From the NCBI GenBank assembly GCA_003427395.1, contig BFEA01000085.1, positions 2,547,154 through 2,611,153 of the forward strand: a stretch of 64,000 bases of DNA, written 5' to 3'. Source of the stretch: Chara braunii (taxonomy: Eukaryota > Streptophyta > Charophyceae > Charales > Characeae). The position numbers and the translations under genes were made by a program. The stretch's first letter is position 1. Each line of letters begins with the position of its first letter. The notes under the pieces are model-generated. The model did not search any database. It saw only the letters and a program-made list of their open reading frames with translations, and was not told the DNA's origin. This document shows, piece by piece, positions 31,630-42,150 of this stretch.

Positions 31630-32560
31630 AGAGCCACGAGTACTACGCTAGCAAGAGATGTGTTGGATATCCAGGATATCTCTGATTAGGCTCTCGCTAA
31701 GATATCTCTGGTTAGGCTCTCTCGATCGAGGTTACAGGAAACGCCCGAGTACTACGTTTGATGAGAGCCACCGTTTCATGAGAGCTATAATAAGTAATAG
31801 CAAGCCTAACGAGAGCCACGGTGTCGAGAGCAGGCGGCGAAAGCTTAATCAGAGCTATCCTAGCGATATCCTAATCAGAGTTATCCTGACGAGAAAGCTC
31901 TCTGGTGACGAGAGCTTCATCAGGAGCTATCGGGACGTTGCAAATGACAGGTAACTATGATGGCGAGATGCAATGTATAGGTAGGTATGATGGCGAGATG
32001 CAATGTATAGGTAGCTATGATGTCGAGATGCAATGTATAGGTAGTTATGATGGCGAGATGCAATGTATATAATATGGACCGGTAAGAGGGGGTGACCTGT
32101 AATGAAAGCCATCATGGCTGTTCCGGCAACAGAGGGACCAAATAATGGATCCATTCATGAATGAGAGCTATCGCGGCGAGAGCTTAATCAGAGATATCGC
32201 TGTGAGAGCTTAATTAGAGCTATCCTGGCGAGAGTTCAAACCACCAGTACTCGGCCCACCTATCGGCCGCGGAAAAAAATAAAGAGTAGAAACGTTTCTA
32301 GTCGGATGAATTTGGACGCTCCTGTAGTGGCCCGTACATTTCCTAAAATCGTGGAGCCCGTACGTTTTCTAAAATAGTGGAGCCCGTACGTTTCCCAAAA
32401 TAGTGGCGCATTAACGGGTACGACGCTAGGAAGTACTGGTGGTTAAACGAGAGCTATGGTAGCGAGAGCTTGATGAGAGCTACCGACACGTAGCCAATGA
32501 GAGGTAGCTAGCTATGGTGGCGAGAGCGTCAACGTATATATAGACCGGTAAGAGGCGGTG
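31630..32560. repeat. GAGAGCTAT-type degenerate repeat field with a 30-bp tandem repeat
   Basis: Short variants of GAGAGCTTAATCAGAGCTAT.C...GCGAGAG recur many times. Within it, four perfect-period 30-bp units run at 31951-32070 (GTAGSTATGATGGCGAGATG, then CAATGTATAG). No frame stays protein-like. Confidence 0.8.
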
Positions 32561-32630
32561 ACCTATAATGAGAACAATCAAGGCGGTTCCGACAACAGAG
32601 TGACCAAGTAGTAATGGATCCATTCATCAG
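32065..32630. repeat. Direct repeat pair, ~95 bp
   Basis: About 32065-32156 and 32536-32630 both read GACCGGTAAGAGG, GGTGACCT.TAATGA, GGTTCCG.CAACAGAG.GACCAA and ATGGATCCATTCAT. The spacing is about 472 bp. Confidence 0.75.
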
Positions 32631-32703
32631 TCCAACGCGGGACCGTGCCAAACGACGATCTGTTCAAGAGGAAGTTCAAGGTTACTCGGGAAATCGCCGA
32701 GGG

Positions 32704-32790
32704 ACATAGGTTATAATCAGACCGACGATATAGAAGAGAAGATTAGTATTAGCAAGGCTGCTGCTCAAAGGTGGGGGGAACACGCACAAT
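32704..32790 (+). ncRNA. U6 snRNA-like fragment (weak)
   Basis: AGAGAAGATTAG (32735-32746) matches the U6 segment that follows the ACAGAGA box. ACGATATAG lies just before it and ACACGCA (32780-32786) at roughly the right distance after, but with ~12 extra bases between. The 5' hairpin and the terminal T-run of U6 are not evident. If real, it is a diverged pseudogene. Confidence 0.2.
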
Positions 32791-32951
32791 GGATCGAGAA
32801 ATGGTCCTCGTCCTCCAATTTATCAAGGTCCAGGCGTCGAACCCTCGCGCTCCTGATTGAGATTTGTGATATGTGTCAACCACAATACATCGCCGAGATG
32901 AGTGATCTCGAACGATGATCACTTTTCTCTCTTCGATTCCATCATCAATGT

Positions 32952-33371
32952 GTTGCACGAGAGTCGGCTCGGCTCAATTAAGGCCCATAACACCGTCTTC
33001 AGCACCCTGACGCAGACCGATAATGCCCAGGATTGTTTTGTTCCCCACGCCAGCCCAGTGAATGGACCGATGTAATCGTACTGTGTACTGCACGAGAGTC
33101 AGCTCGGCTCAATCAAGGCCCATAACACCGTCTTCAGCACCCTGACGTCGACCGCCCTGACGCAGACCGATAATGCCCAGGATTGTTCCCCACGCCAGCC
33201 CAGTGAATGGACCGATGTAATCNTACTGNGTATTGCACGAAAGTCAGCTCGGCTCAATCAAGGCCCATAACACCGTCTTCANCACCCTGNCGTCGACCGC
33301 CCTNACGCAGACCGATAATGCCCAGGATTGTTCCCCACGCCAGCCCAGTGAATGGACCGATGTTATCGTAC
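32952..33371. repeat. Three tandem ~137-145-bp repeats
   Basis: Copies start at about 32952, 33089 and 33234 with TGCACGARAGTCRGCTCGG. Each runs through CCCATAACACCGTCTTC, CGCAGACCGATAATGCCC and CCAGCCCAGTGAATGGACCG. The 2nd and 3rd copies have an extra GTCGACCGCC segment. Ambiguous bases in copy 3 (33223-33304) suggest assembly trouble, so the true copy number may be higher. Confidence 0.9.
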
Positions 33372-33377
33372 TACTTA

Positions 33378-33482
33378 CTGTCTTCCACCGAATACAATGT
33401 ACAGTGATCCTAACCGTATGTGGCTCACCTTTTTGTCCAGATGCAGCGAAAATGACCGTACGTTCTATTCCGGGAAACAAGG
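33378..33482. mobile_element. 105-bp TA-flanked inverted-repeat element, diverged copy 3
   Basis: It starts CTGTCTTCCACCGAATAC after a TA and ends with the imperfect complement (CGTACGTTCTATTCCGGGAAACAAGG) before a TA. Its length is exactly that of the two copies at 31238 and 31432, and its left end is clearly related to theirs. It abuts the tandem repeats ending at 33371. Confidence 0.6.
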
Positions 33483-33489
33483 TAACAAC

Positions 33490-34609
33490 GAAAGTTCTGC
33501 ATTGCACAGTGAAGTGGATGGATTCATCACTCTTCCTCATGATATCATAGTCCAATGTATAATCATCGACTGCGACAACGAGCAACATTCACGACGAACA
33601 ACATTTGCCAATCACGAGAATGGATTGACAATTACACTCCTTTGAAAAAGTGAAGAACCGCTCCCGTGGTAACAACACCCTAGACCTCCCTCCAAAGATC
33701 GATGCTTCCTTAAAAAGCACTCGCTCTCCTTTGTAATAGATATCAATCTATCTCAATATGGATGGATTGCTCGGTCCAAATCGAATCAATCAGACCAATT
33801 GGACGGAGGAAAGAATCTTAAGGGCAACTAAGGGAGGAAATAAGAACCTAGAAAGGCGAGAGCGACAACGAGAGAGAGCGAGAGCAAAAGGATAGGAGAC
33901 AGGAGAGAGCGGAACAAACAGACAGGGAGAGAGAGACTAAAGAGAAAGAAAGAGGGAGAGAAAGAGAGAGAAAGAGGGAGAGAAAGACAGAGAAGAGAAT
34001 GCGAGACCAAACGCAGAGACAACAACTAAACGGTCACGCAGCAGATTCATGACATCGCTTTGTAGGAAAGACATGCCACCTTGGCTCTGGACGTTTTTTT
34101 CCGGCCAAACAGTGACAACCTACCATTGTACACATACAACCCGTAGATCACCTTTCTCCTTTTCACCAAGTCGGCCTTATTTATCAAACAGCCCGTCTCC
34201 TTTCTATGTAAGTACGAATAAGATCGAGCCAAGACACCAATACAGAATATGCCTTGTTCCAGTTTCGCTACACAACGAAGCAGTCCGGACTTCGCAATCT
34301 ATGCACTCTACTAGAACGTTCGTACTAAAAAACTACTAGAAACGAAGGACATTTTCAGTAATCGTCTTCATTAGCCCCAAAGACCACCACCTTAATGATC
34401 ATACTCGACGAGGGAAAAATAGGTACGTACGACAAAGAGAGAGACAATGTTACAACAACATCTACGACATGCAAGAATGCCCTTCATTCTTAACGTGGTG
34501 AGCATAATGAAGAATTCGAAGCCGTGATCAGTTGAATGACGTAAGTACTCGCGTTAACCTACCTTTTTCAGTACCAGCACTCAAACCGACGATCGAAAAA
34601 GACACAATC

Positions 34610-34670
<61 letters not shown>

Positions 34671-34683
34671 GATCGAGCGCCCG

Positions 34684-34721
<38 letters not shown>

Positions 34722-34890
34722 CTACCTCTCTCGCTCCGACCGCTGTAACGATCCATCAAGGCTAGGAGAAGAAGGATAAGCTCACATAATGTAGAGGCAA
34801 CGAAAAACTAATAGTACGGAAGAGGGATCGACATTCAGCTTGGGGGAGCAGACTCCGGGGGGGGAGGAAAACACGTATTCATGATCTGGT
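33490..34890. other. Gene-free stretch with (CT)n and (TATC)n
   Basis: Purine-rich 33840-34010; (CT)n at 34611-34667 and (CT)n/(TATC)n at 34684-34722. No gene or RNA was recognised. Confidence 0.7.
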
Positions 34891-34897
34891 TCCTAAC

Positions 34898-35031
34898 CTG
34901 GCCAGAGAGGAGAACGCCCTTCTCGAGTACAATGAGCGTCACGTTAGTGTCTGTGACCATCGCTTTTGTCACCACCGCCTGATCCGTTCCATCCTCATTC
35001 GCCAAAACAACTCCCGTCTCACTCACGAAGA
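34898..35031 (-). CDS. Possible internal exon, unknown protein
   Basis: On the minus strand the ~134-bp segment reads VFVSETGVVLANEDGTDQAV and VTDTNVTLIVLEKGVLLSGQ. It is followed by CAG/GTTAGG (a good donor) and preceded by CTATCCAAG (a possible acceptor). The peptide is non-repetitive, with alternating hydrophobic residues like beta strands, unlike the low-complexity frames around it. I do not recognise the family and no neighbouring exon is obvious. Confidence 0.3.
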
Positions 35032-35355
35032 CTTGGATAGGTTGCCCCAAGCGAAACAAAGAAGGAGAAAAACGCACAAATATAAGAACACAACACTCTT
35101 CACGTACACACACACACACACACAACAACGAACACAGAATACGACGAAGAGCAAAAAAAAGAGGACATGCAGACAGGATATAGATCCAAAGTTTAAGCCA
35201 AACAACGTGCGTACCTCGTTCCGTCGTCAACTACGAGAACGCTCCGCCTCGTCCTACCTCTCGATCTTCTCCTAGAGAGTACGATCACCATCAAACAAAC
35301 GAATACACTCAATACACTCGACCAGCCGCCCACATATTTACAAGCAATATGACAC

Positions 35356-35427
35356 CAGCCTCCGCACGACAATCTCTGTCAGCCTCCGCACATCAATCTT
35401 TGCCAGCCTCCGCACAACAATCTCTGC
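35356..35427. repeat. 24-bp tandem repeat, three units
   Basis: CAGCCTCCGCAC..CAATCT.TG starts at 35356, 35380 and 35404. Confidence 0.85.
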
Positions 35428-35833
35428 CTCGTAAACCACAACCCCGGCCACGACTTGCATGCACATTATGCCCCCACCTGATTGTCTCCCCTGAAGTTAG
35501 TTGTGTACACTGATCCTACCCACGCGCGTATTACATGCCACACTTCCCATGTCGCGCTCTGCACATGCCGCCTCCTCCTTCCTCCAAACCGCAAACTACA
35601 CTCGACAACGTAACCACAAACACACGTGCGCATACACACGTCGGCTCTCGAAACAATGCACAAGACACTGGGTCGATACATGATGCATACTCGATCTACA
35701 AACCACCACATTGCACATTCGCCTTCACGTTCTCTGCCCACCACGTCCACACTTCGCCCCACCCGATAGATCGCAGGTTCAACCTTGAACATGAAAACTC
35801 GAAGCGCACGCCACAACGTTCCCGCTACCTCTA

Positions 35834-35945
35834 GCCCGACATGCCAAAGACCCTCGTTCTCACGACCTAGCATACACATACACAGCTCCAGCCTGGCATG
35901 CCAAAGACCCTCGTTCTCACGACGTAGCATACACATACCCAACTT
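35834..35945. repeat. 58-bp tandem repeat, two units
   Basis: CATGCCAAAGACCCTCGTTC with TCACGAC.TAGCATACACAT is repeated at an offset of 58. Frames through the region 35460-36130 (up to 221 codons on the minus strand) are probably not real: they simply translate these repeats. Confidence 0.85.
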
Positions 35946-36275
35946 CATATGCATCCGAACCCGAAGGCAGCCACTACTGCTCCGAGTTCCACCCCGCAGA
36001 CGAATCTGACCGCACAAGACATCGACGGTGATGCAGATCTGACCGCATGAGAAAGGCCGACCGCAACCAGGTCCATCCGGCTCTTGCCATGAAACCCGCC
36101 AGATACAGATATGCCCCTCAGTACACCACACGCCCGAAATTGGCTGCTATTCCGTCCGGAAACAGCCCCACTCCCAGCACGTCGATCATTTTTTTTTTCT
36201 ATTTTTTTCACCTCCATCTGACACTCAAACTTTGCCAAATGCAGAAATGCCTGACTTTACTGGCAATGGCCTGTA

Positions 36276-36390
36276 TCTAGAACGCACGATGCATAAAATA
36301 CAACATTGTATCTAGAATGCGCGACGCGTCAAATACAACTATAATGATCGTAAGCCGAACAGAGATACCGTAAGCCGAACAAAGATACTA
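36276..36390. repeat. Two short tandem repeats next to the U2-like fragment
   Basis: TCTAGAAYGCRCGA...AAATACAAC is present twice (about 36276-36345), then CGTAAGCCGAACARAGATAC twice (about 36351-36390). The second repeat overlaps the end of the U2-like match. Confidence 0.75.
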
Positions 36391-36417
36391 CACTTGATCT
36401 TAGCTAAATGGGCGGAT
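36377..36417 (-). ncRNA. U2 snRNA-derived fragment
   Basis: On the minus strand the sequence reads GCTAAGATCAAGTGTAGTAT followed by CT and TTGTTC. This is the nearly invariant segment of U2 snRNA that contains the branch-point-recognition sequence (GUAGUA). Upstream, CCGCCCATTTA is close to U2 stem I (CGGCCTTTTGG). Downstream U2 homology stops: the Sm site, stem II and the 3' stem-loops are absent and tandem repeats take over. A T-run lies just before it. I read it as a truncated U2 pseudogene or a U2-derived repeat head. Confidence 0.7.
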
Positions 36418-36454
36418 TTAAAAAAAAAAAAATTCATTTTTTAATGGCCGAAAT

Positions 36455-36700
36455 TTTTCAACGGCCTTCCTTACGCGTTTCGACTGAGTGAGCCCTATGA
36501 GCCCAGAGAGCAAGTCCCACTAGCAAAGTTGAGCTACCTCAACGCCCGAATTTGGACGCTTTTGTAGAAATGTGCAGACATGTTGATGAATTTCCAGAAC
36601 TACACGTCTTCACTGACGGGCCAGTGTAGCGGTCCCACTACCAAAGAAGATCGGATTGAATGCCTAAATCTGGACGAGATTTATGGAGATGTGCCGGAAA
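36455..36700. repeat. Dispersed repeat, copy 2 (related to 2405-2612), with internal duplication
   Basis: The part to about 36610 matches the 2.4-kb copy. In addition, AGCAAGTCCCACTAGCAAAG...GAATTTGGACGC is echoed at about 36630-36690 (GCGGTCCCACTACCAAAGAAG...AAATCTGGACGA), showing an internal duplication. Confidence 0.65.
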
Positions 36701-36786
36701 TAGAGATTGAACCGCCTTTCTGCATAATTTGTTCTTAAAAGACATCCAGATCCAGAAGCTCGATCGCCCCAGTAATGTGAAAGCAC

Positions 36787-37105
36787 TCTTCATGCAAATT
36801 TTATGGATCAATGCATCTGCCTGACATTCCGTCCGAAAACAGCCCCATGACCTTCTAACACCACGCCAGACTTCCCTAAACTAGAAACTATGCAATGACT
36901 TCACGTTCCCCGCACATCACTCAGCGACCACAAAGCATTCTCCCGTGACCGTAACCGCACTGCCTGCACGAACGACCGGTCGTTGCCTTGTGACCGCCCG
37001 CAACCCTTTTTGCACGCAACGACCCCCTGTATACCCGTATAAACAATGGACGACATTCCCCATACGGAAACCGCTCGCTAAACGACAAAATGCATCCATG
37101 TATAC
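36787..37105. repeat. Dispersed ~320-bp repeat, second copy
   Basis: It matches 21656-21978 almost throughout (CTTCATGCAA, ATGGATCAATGCATCTGC, AACACCACGCCAGACTT, CGAACGACCGGTCGTTGCC, CGACATTCCCCAT and CATCCATGTA). The copy at 21.7 kb is bracketed by direct repeats; this one is not. Non-coding by appearance. Confidence 0.85.
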
Positions 37106-37381
37106 GCAACCAGTCCTAGCTGCGAACTTGGCCCAGCTATAGGTCGCGGGCTTGCCCGTTAACGTGGCGCAGCCTCAGGAGGACGGTCGAGAGCAGCAAC
37201 CGGTAGTTCAGCAAACGCCGGGATCAACAACTTTTTTTTTTTTTTTTTTACAACGCGAGCTATTGGCCGGGGGGGGAGGACGATGGTTCTCTGTGCGCCG
37301 GATTTGGGGTCGAAGTTCCGATGCGGGTCAGCGAATGAAGGCAATCGACGGCAGGTGGGCATGCAGAGTGGCGCTCTGTCG

Positions 37382-37411
37382 GAGCAAACACCCTTATAAG
37401 GGTATTTGCTC
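37382..37411. repeat. Near-perfect 30-bp hairpin, core ACCCTTATAAGGGT
   Basis: Outer stem GAGCAAA/TTTGCTC around an inner palindrome. The same inner core, with a different outer stem, is at 45068-45097. Confidence 0.8.
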
Positions 37412-37419
37412 ATGTTTTG

Positions 37420-38430
37420 CATTCGATGCAGGATCGACGCCGGTTACCATACTGGAAACAGCCTGAAGTGAAAAGTAAAAATTTTTGGCATGACGCCATG
37501 AAGCAAATTTCGCGACCATTAAGGATGAGGTCGCTAGGTGATCATATGCCGTGATACGTCGTGTACGAAAACAAGTAAAGGTTAGTAAAAATTAAAAGTC
37601 TTCGGCCAAGGCCGGAGGATTGAAAGAGAACAAGAAAAGGTCGCCCGGAATGCGGCGACCACGATCTAAATTTTTTAAAGGCTCAGGCGGTAAGGCAAAA
37701 ATGAATTAGAACGAGTGACGAGGCGTCGAACCAGCCGGTATCGGAAAGTCGACAAGTTGCGCCGCCATAAAATATAAAGACGACATGAAAAATTAATATA
37801 ACCCTGACCATGCAGCCGGGGCAGCAAAAAAAAACACACTGCCGACCATAATAGGTAACGGTAGTTGGTACATTTGTCCTTACTCATATGTCGTGAGCGA
37901 GGTTGCGGCTACCGCTCAGCCTCTCGTACGTAGAAAGGAAGTTGCCTCTTGGGCGGCGACTCCCTGACCACGTGGCCACCGAAACAACCGGTGTCTCCGT
38001 CCCTTTGCAGAAGGAGGATACTGTTATAGACTCCGCTATTGCCCGCACAAGGTCTAAACTCAAACTACTCTATCTAGTACCCGCCTTTCTACTGGTACTG
38101 AGCCACTAAAAATATCAACTTTTGTCTTCTTCTGCTCGGGCTCGAGTACCCGACACATCAACCTCTACATGGTGTGGGACCGTCCTACCCGTTACTTGAG
38201 TATTTTCCCCGCCTCGACCCTCAATGTCACGGCCAAGAGTAAGTACCGGCCTTTCGGGCCTTCCGATGAATCAAGTGTTGTTGAGGGTCACACACACACT
38301 GAAGCTGACAAACACTCAGGCAGGTACGCAAACCAGCAGGTGTACACACACACACACTTAGAAACAGGCTCAAACCGCTAGTTGGGCTGAGCTAGTACTC
38401 TATACATAGTAGAGTTGTTCCTCATCTTTT
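37420..38430. other. Gene-free stretch
   Basis: No gene, RNA or clear repeat was recognised apart from short CA runs near 38289 and 38345. Confidence 0.5.
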
Positions 38431-38436
38431 TGATAT

Positions 38437-38520
38437 GGGAGCTAACTCAATAGGTTAGAGGGGCAGACTGATAAACAAATGACGCGTGGATCGAGTCCAT
38501 GCGACCCTTAGCTAGCTCCT
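38437..38520 (+). pseudogene. tRNA-like sequence
   Basis: GGGAGCT at the start pairs with AGCTCCT at the end. An A-box-like TAACTCAATAGG (one mismatch to TRGCNNARYNGG), a putative anticodon-loop CTGATAA and a B-box-like GGATCGAGTCC (one mismatch to GGTTCGANNCC, inside a GCGTGG/CCATGC stem) are in tRNA order, and a T-run follows. The anticodon stem does not pair and there are extra bases before the 3' acceptor strand. So it is a tRNA pseudogene or the head of a tRNA-derived repeat. Confidence 0.45.
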
Positions 38521-38551
38521 TTTTACAAGGAGCTCTACTTTATGTTCACCC

Positions 38552-38577
38552 TGGCTCAGTTGTCGGGGCTCGAACCC
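38552..38577 (+). other. Possible primer-binding site of an LTR retroelement
   Basis: TGGCTCAGTTGTCGGGGCTC followed by GAACCC is complementary to a plausible tRNA 3' end (T-loop GGTTCGAGCCCC, acceptor strand, CCA). It starts three bases after TTATGTTCA, which could be the CA end of a long terminal repeat. No second LTR or pol frame is in the window, so it could also be an antisense tRNA fragment. Confidence 0.3.
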
Positions 38578-39099
38578 GCAAACTTAGTATAGGAGTTAGT
38601 TAAGGTTAGTTCGTTAGTTGAAACCGAGTGTAGTAGGGCTGCCACACTTACCAGTCTAGGGTAGTTAGCAGTTAGATATTTGTTAGATTTTGTTCTTTTT
38701 CTTTTCTTTTTAGATTTCTTATTTTTCTTTTATTTCTTGTTGAGTTAATTTTTTTTTTAATTTTCTTTCAGCGTCTGCGAATTTCTTTAGTAGACTTACC
38801 TTCCTGCATCTGCCCCGATTTTCAGACACATTCATTCCCCCGGATTTTCCAACATCCCGCTCGATATCCGACCTGCGACGACGACGAGGAAGACTATCGC
38901 GTTGGAGTACGGCAGGGGAGGAGCGTCATGGCGAAGAAAGCGAGCACGGGCAAAGAGCGAGACAACGCAGAGGAAAAAGGATGGTCGCGTGGTAGAAGGA
39001 GTGTGGGGAGGAAGCACAAGCATGCAAGAACGGGAGCAGCGGAGACAACGCACAGCGGAAGTAGCGAGGTAGCATCGGAAGAAAAAGGAATAAATGAAG

Positions 39100-39545
39100 A
39101 AGAAGGAAAAAAGGAAGAAGAAGAAGAAGAAGAAGAAGAAAAAGAAGAAGGGAGGAGGAAAGGGAGAGGAAGAAGAAGAAAGAAGAAGGAGAAAAGAGAG
39201 GGGGAGCTCAAGAGGGAGGTGGTGAGTACGATCAAAAGGAGGACCGCAGACGCAAACGAATGAAAGGAGCGAGACGAGGACAATGTAGAGTGAGTAGGAA
39301 GAACCGCGCGGAGCTAGCGCGAGTCGACAGAAAATGCGCGCAGGAAGAAAAGCACGCGGGGCAGAAGTCGAACGCAGCAAAGAAGAAGAAGAAGAAGAAG
39401 AAGAAGAAGAAGAAGAAGAAGAAGAAGAAGAAGAAGAAGAAGAAGAAGAAGAAGAAGAAGAAGAGGGAGGAAAGGAAGTAGACAAAGAAGAAGAAGAATA
39501 TGAAGAAGAAGAAGAAGAAGAAGAAGAAGAAGAAGAAGAAGAGGA
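39100..39545. repeat. (GAA)n microsatellite blocks
   Basis: GAA/AGA-rich at 39100-39200, a long (GAA)n at about 39380-39470 and another at about 39485-39545. The long frames here (poly-Ser, poly-Glu, poly-Lys) are translations of the repeat. Confidence 0.95.
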
Positions 39546-40034
39546 AGAGAGACGAAAACTTACCTCACTTACAGTCAAACGATGGCAAGGTTTCGGGCGT
39601 GAAGATTCGATATGGTAGCACCGGCTGGTGGATCGTTGCCCCTGATTGTCGCTGCTTACCGTATGCCGAGGGTGGTGACTTGTCGGATGTGTGACGCATC
39701 CGCAAGCCCGGGCGACATCGTAAGGGTGGGTCAGTCATCCGCCCGACTTGCTGAGATCCACGTTTGTGCCATTCGTGTCCTCCATGCTGTAGTCGCGAGG
39801 TGTTGAGCATCGTGGCAGGTCGTGTTGCACAAGGATTAGAGTAAGAACAGGTTAGTCTCAAATCGCATGGTCGACCTTACTCTTACCTCCATTGAAAGGA
39901 CGAGCAGAAACGGATGAATATATCGCTAGACTGGTATGTGAGTGAGTACGTGTGTGTGTGAGAGTGTGTGAATATGCTCGTGTGTATGCGTGTTATGTGC
40001 GTGTGCATTTCAACCCCGCGGCTGCCCATATGCT

Positions 40035-40215
40035 ACTTCCATCGATTGGATGAGCAAAACTTAATGCATCTACCGCTAGAACATGGAAATATACACACCA
40101 CACTCGTTCATTTGTATTTGTGGGGAGGCGAGTGTTCAATCTCAAGGCGGATTTGAAGGTACTTTCGTCGATAGGATGTGCAAAAGCAGAAGAATCTACC
40201 ACCACGATTAGGAGG
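40035..40215. repeat. Tandem duplication, two diverged ~122-bp units
   Basis: ACTTCCATCGATTGGATGAG, CAAAAC and ATCTACC.C are echoed 124 bases later as ACTTTCGTCGATAGGATGTG, CAAAAG and ATCTACCAC. Confidence 0.6.
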
Positions 40216-40454
40216 TATGCATTACTACATTTGTGTGTGAGAGTGTGTGTGCGTATATTAGGTGTGTGAGCTTATATGCGTGTGTGTGAAGGAGAAAGTG
40301 TGAAAGGGAGAAGTGTGAACTCACCTCGATGATGGGTGAGCCAGATAGATGATGTAGGGACTAAAGCGACTTTTCCGAAACACAACATACCCTTTTTTTT
40401 ATTGTATAGGACCGGAAAACAACTTGTATACATTCGTGATCTTTCTTTTATCAC

Positions 40455-40492
40455 TGTTATTATTATTTTATTATTATTATTATTATTGTTAC

Positions 40493-40583
<91 letters not shown>

Positions 40584-40595
40584 TTTAATATTGTT
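40455..40595. repeat. (TTA)n microsatellite
   Basis: About 35 TTA units with few interruptions. Confidence 0.95.
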
Positions 40596-40599
40596 ATTA

Positions 40600-42068
40600 T
40601 TGCAATTTTTTATTTTGATCTTAGTCGTGAGTTCGACTATGTACACGAGAGGGCTAGGAAGAAAAGTATCAAGGAGCAGACGTGCGAATGTTAGAGTAAG
40701 TAGGCGCAAAGGTGAGTAGAGAGGAAGAGATAGTTTGGGTGATTGGGTCAAGCACAGATGAGGAAGCGAATGTCCAGTTTTCAATTCGCGACCAGTCTTG
40801 CCAACAAATTAGAAACCACGATCATATGTATCACCGAAGTTGGTAGCAAAATTCACGACATAATCTTGTTGAAATTTCAATATGAGAGCGAGGGTTGCCT
40901 ACCCAGCTGGTGTGTGTATGTCTTGTGTTTCTCTGTGTATGTGTGTGTGCGTGTGTTGTCATATTCGTTGAACACTCAAAATGAGCACGACTGTGGCGGA
41001 CTGTTTTTAACAAGGTTTCACTGAGATCATTAGGGGAAAGAACCCCGACAGACAATCTGGTCGGGGTTCATTTGACTGATGGATAAGGGTTCACCACCTC
41101 ACCCACGTGTGTGTATGTGTGAAGGAGGGTAAGACAAAGAAAAGAGAGCAAGCATACATGACAAACCAGACACGGACAGACATAACAGACAAACACAGAC
41201 AATCAAACAGACACAGGCAAACAGACAGACAAACGGACAGACCTACAAACAGACAGACTGACTGCGACAGACAGACACAGGTAGAGAGAAAGAGAGAGAG
41301 AGACTAAGCCGGGGAGAGAAAATAACCACCTACCTTTGAAGAAGGTGCTCGTATTGGGTCGTTGAATTCCACGTTGTTGGACGCTTGATGACTGGACTGC
41401 CAAAACTGGCGAATGCAGAGTCTTGACGGGACTTCTAAGTTGCGCATGTCGGGACTCTGCATCTTGAGTCTCCAGTGTGGACTTAATCTGATCTCTTAGT
41501 CAGTGACTGTGCGTGTGTGTGTGTGTGTGTGCGAAAGAAAGAGATAGAGAAAAAGAGAGAAAGAGAAGAGAGGGGAAAGAGAAGAGTCGGACACTCAGAC
41601 TGACACAAACAGTCAGACGAACAAGCGAACAAACAGACGCACGGAAGCAAACAGACACGCAGACGCAAATAGACAGACGCACCCACAAAGAGGGAAAGAG
41701 AGAAAGATGAAGGTGGTGATGAAAGGGTACATACCTGATCTTGGCGATGGTCTGTAAAGGTCGACATCTTCTTATACTCCGGCTCTACTTCGGACATCGA
41801 CAACTGCATTGTCAATTCGTAAACTGGTAATAGCTGCATGGTAGGAGTCTGAGCGCTGAGCACTAAGTAAAAGTGAGATTCTGAATACTTATACAGTGAC
41901 GGCGAGAGTATGCGCTCCTAGACGTCATGTTCGGTGTTTTTAGTTTACCATTGGAAAAAGATCAGTGCAATTCTGTTTTCTGGACAACGACGGACTTCCT
42001 GGTTTTCAATGTGACTTTGCAATCTCGGATTTGTCATTTCGCCTTTGCACGCGTACCTTCTGATACTA
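40600..42068. other. Gene-free stretch with CAGA-rich and GA-rich blocks
   Basis: (CAGA)-type degenerate repeats at 41165-41285 and 41590-41690, with GA-rich tails after each. Frames are low-complexity. Confidence 0.6.
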
Positions 42069-42074
42069 CTAGTG

Positions 42075-42075
<1 letters not shown>

Positions 42076-42133
<58 letters not shown>

Positions 42134-42150
42134 GTTATTGTTATTATTAG
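42076..42150. repeat. (TTA)n microsatellite
   Basis: About 25 units. Confidence 0.95.

Noticed and set aside
35466-36131. Minus-strand frame of 221 codons
   Set aside because: It has internal repeats that mirror a 58-bp DNA tandem repeat, opposing frames are equally open, and there is no protein-like pattern.
38832-39578. Long minus-strand frame of 248 codons rich in serine, and matching Glu/Lys frames on the other strand
   Set aside because: All are translations of (GAA)n/(TTC)n; every frame through such repeats is open.
40272-40784. Frame with a long asparagine (or leucine, on the other strand) run
   Set aside because: Explained entirely by the (TTA)n microsatellite at 40455-40595.
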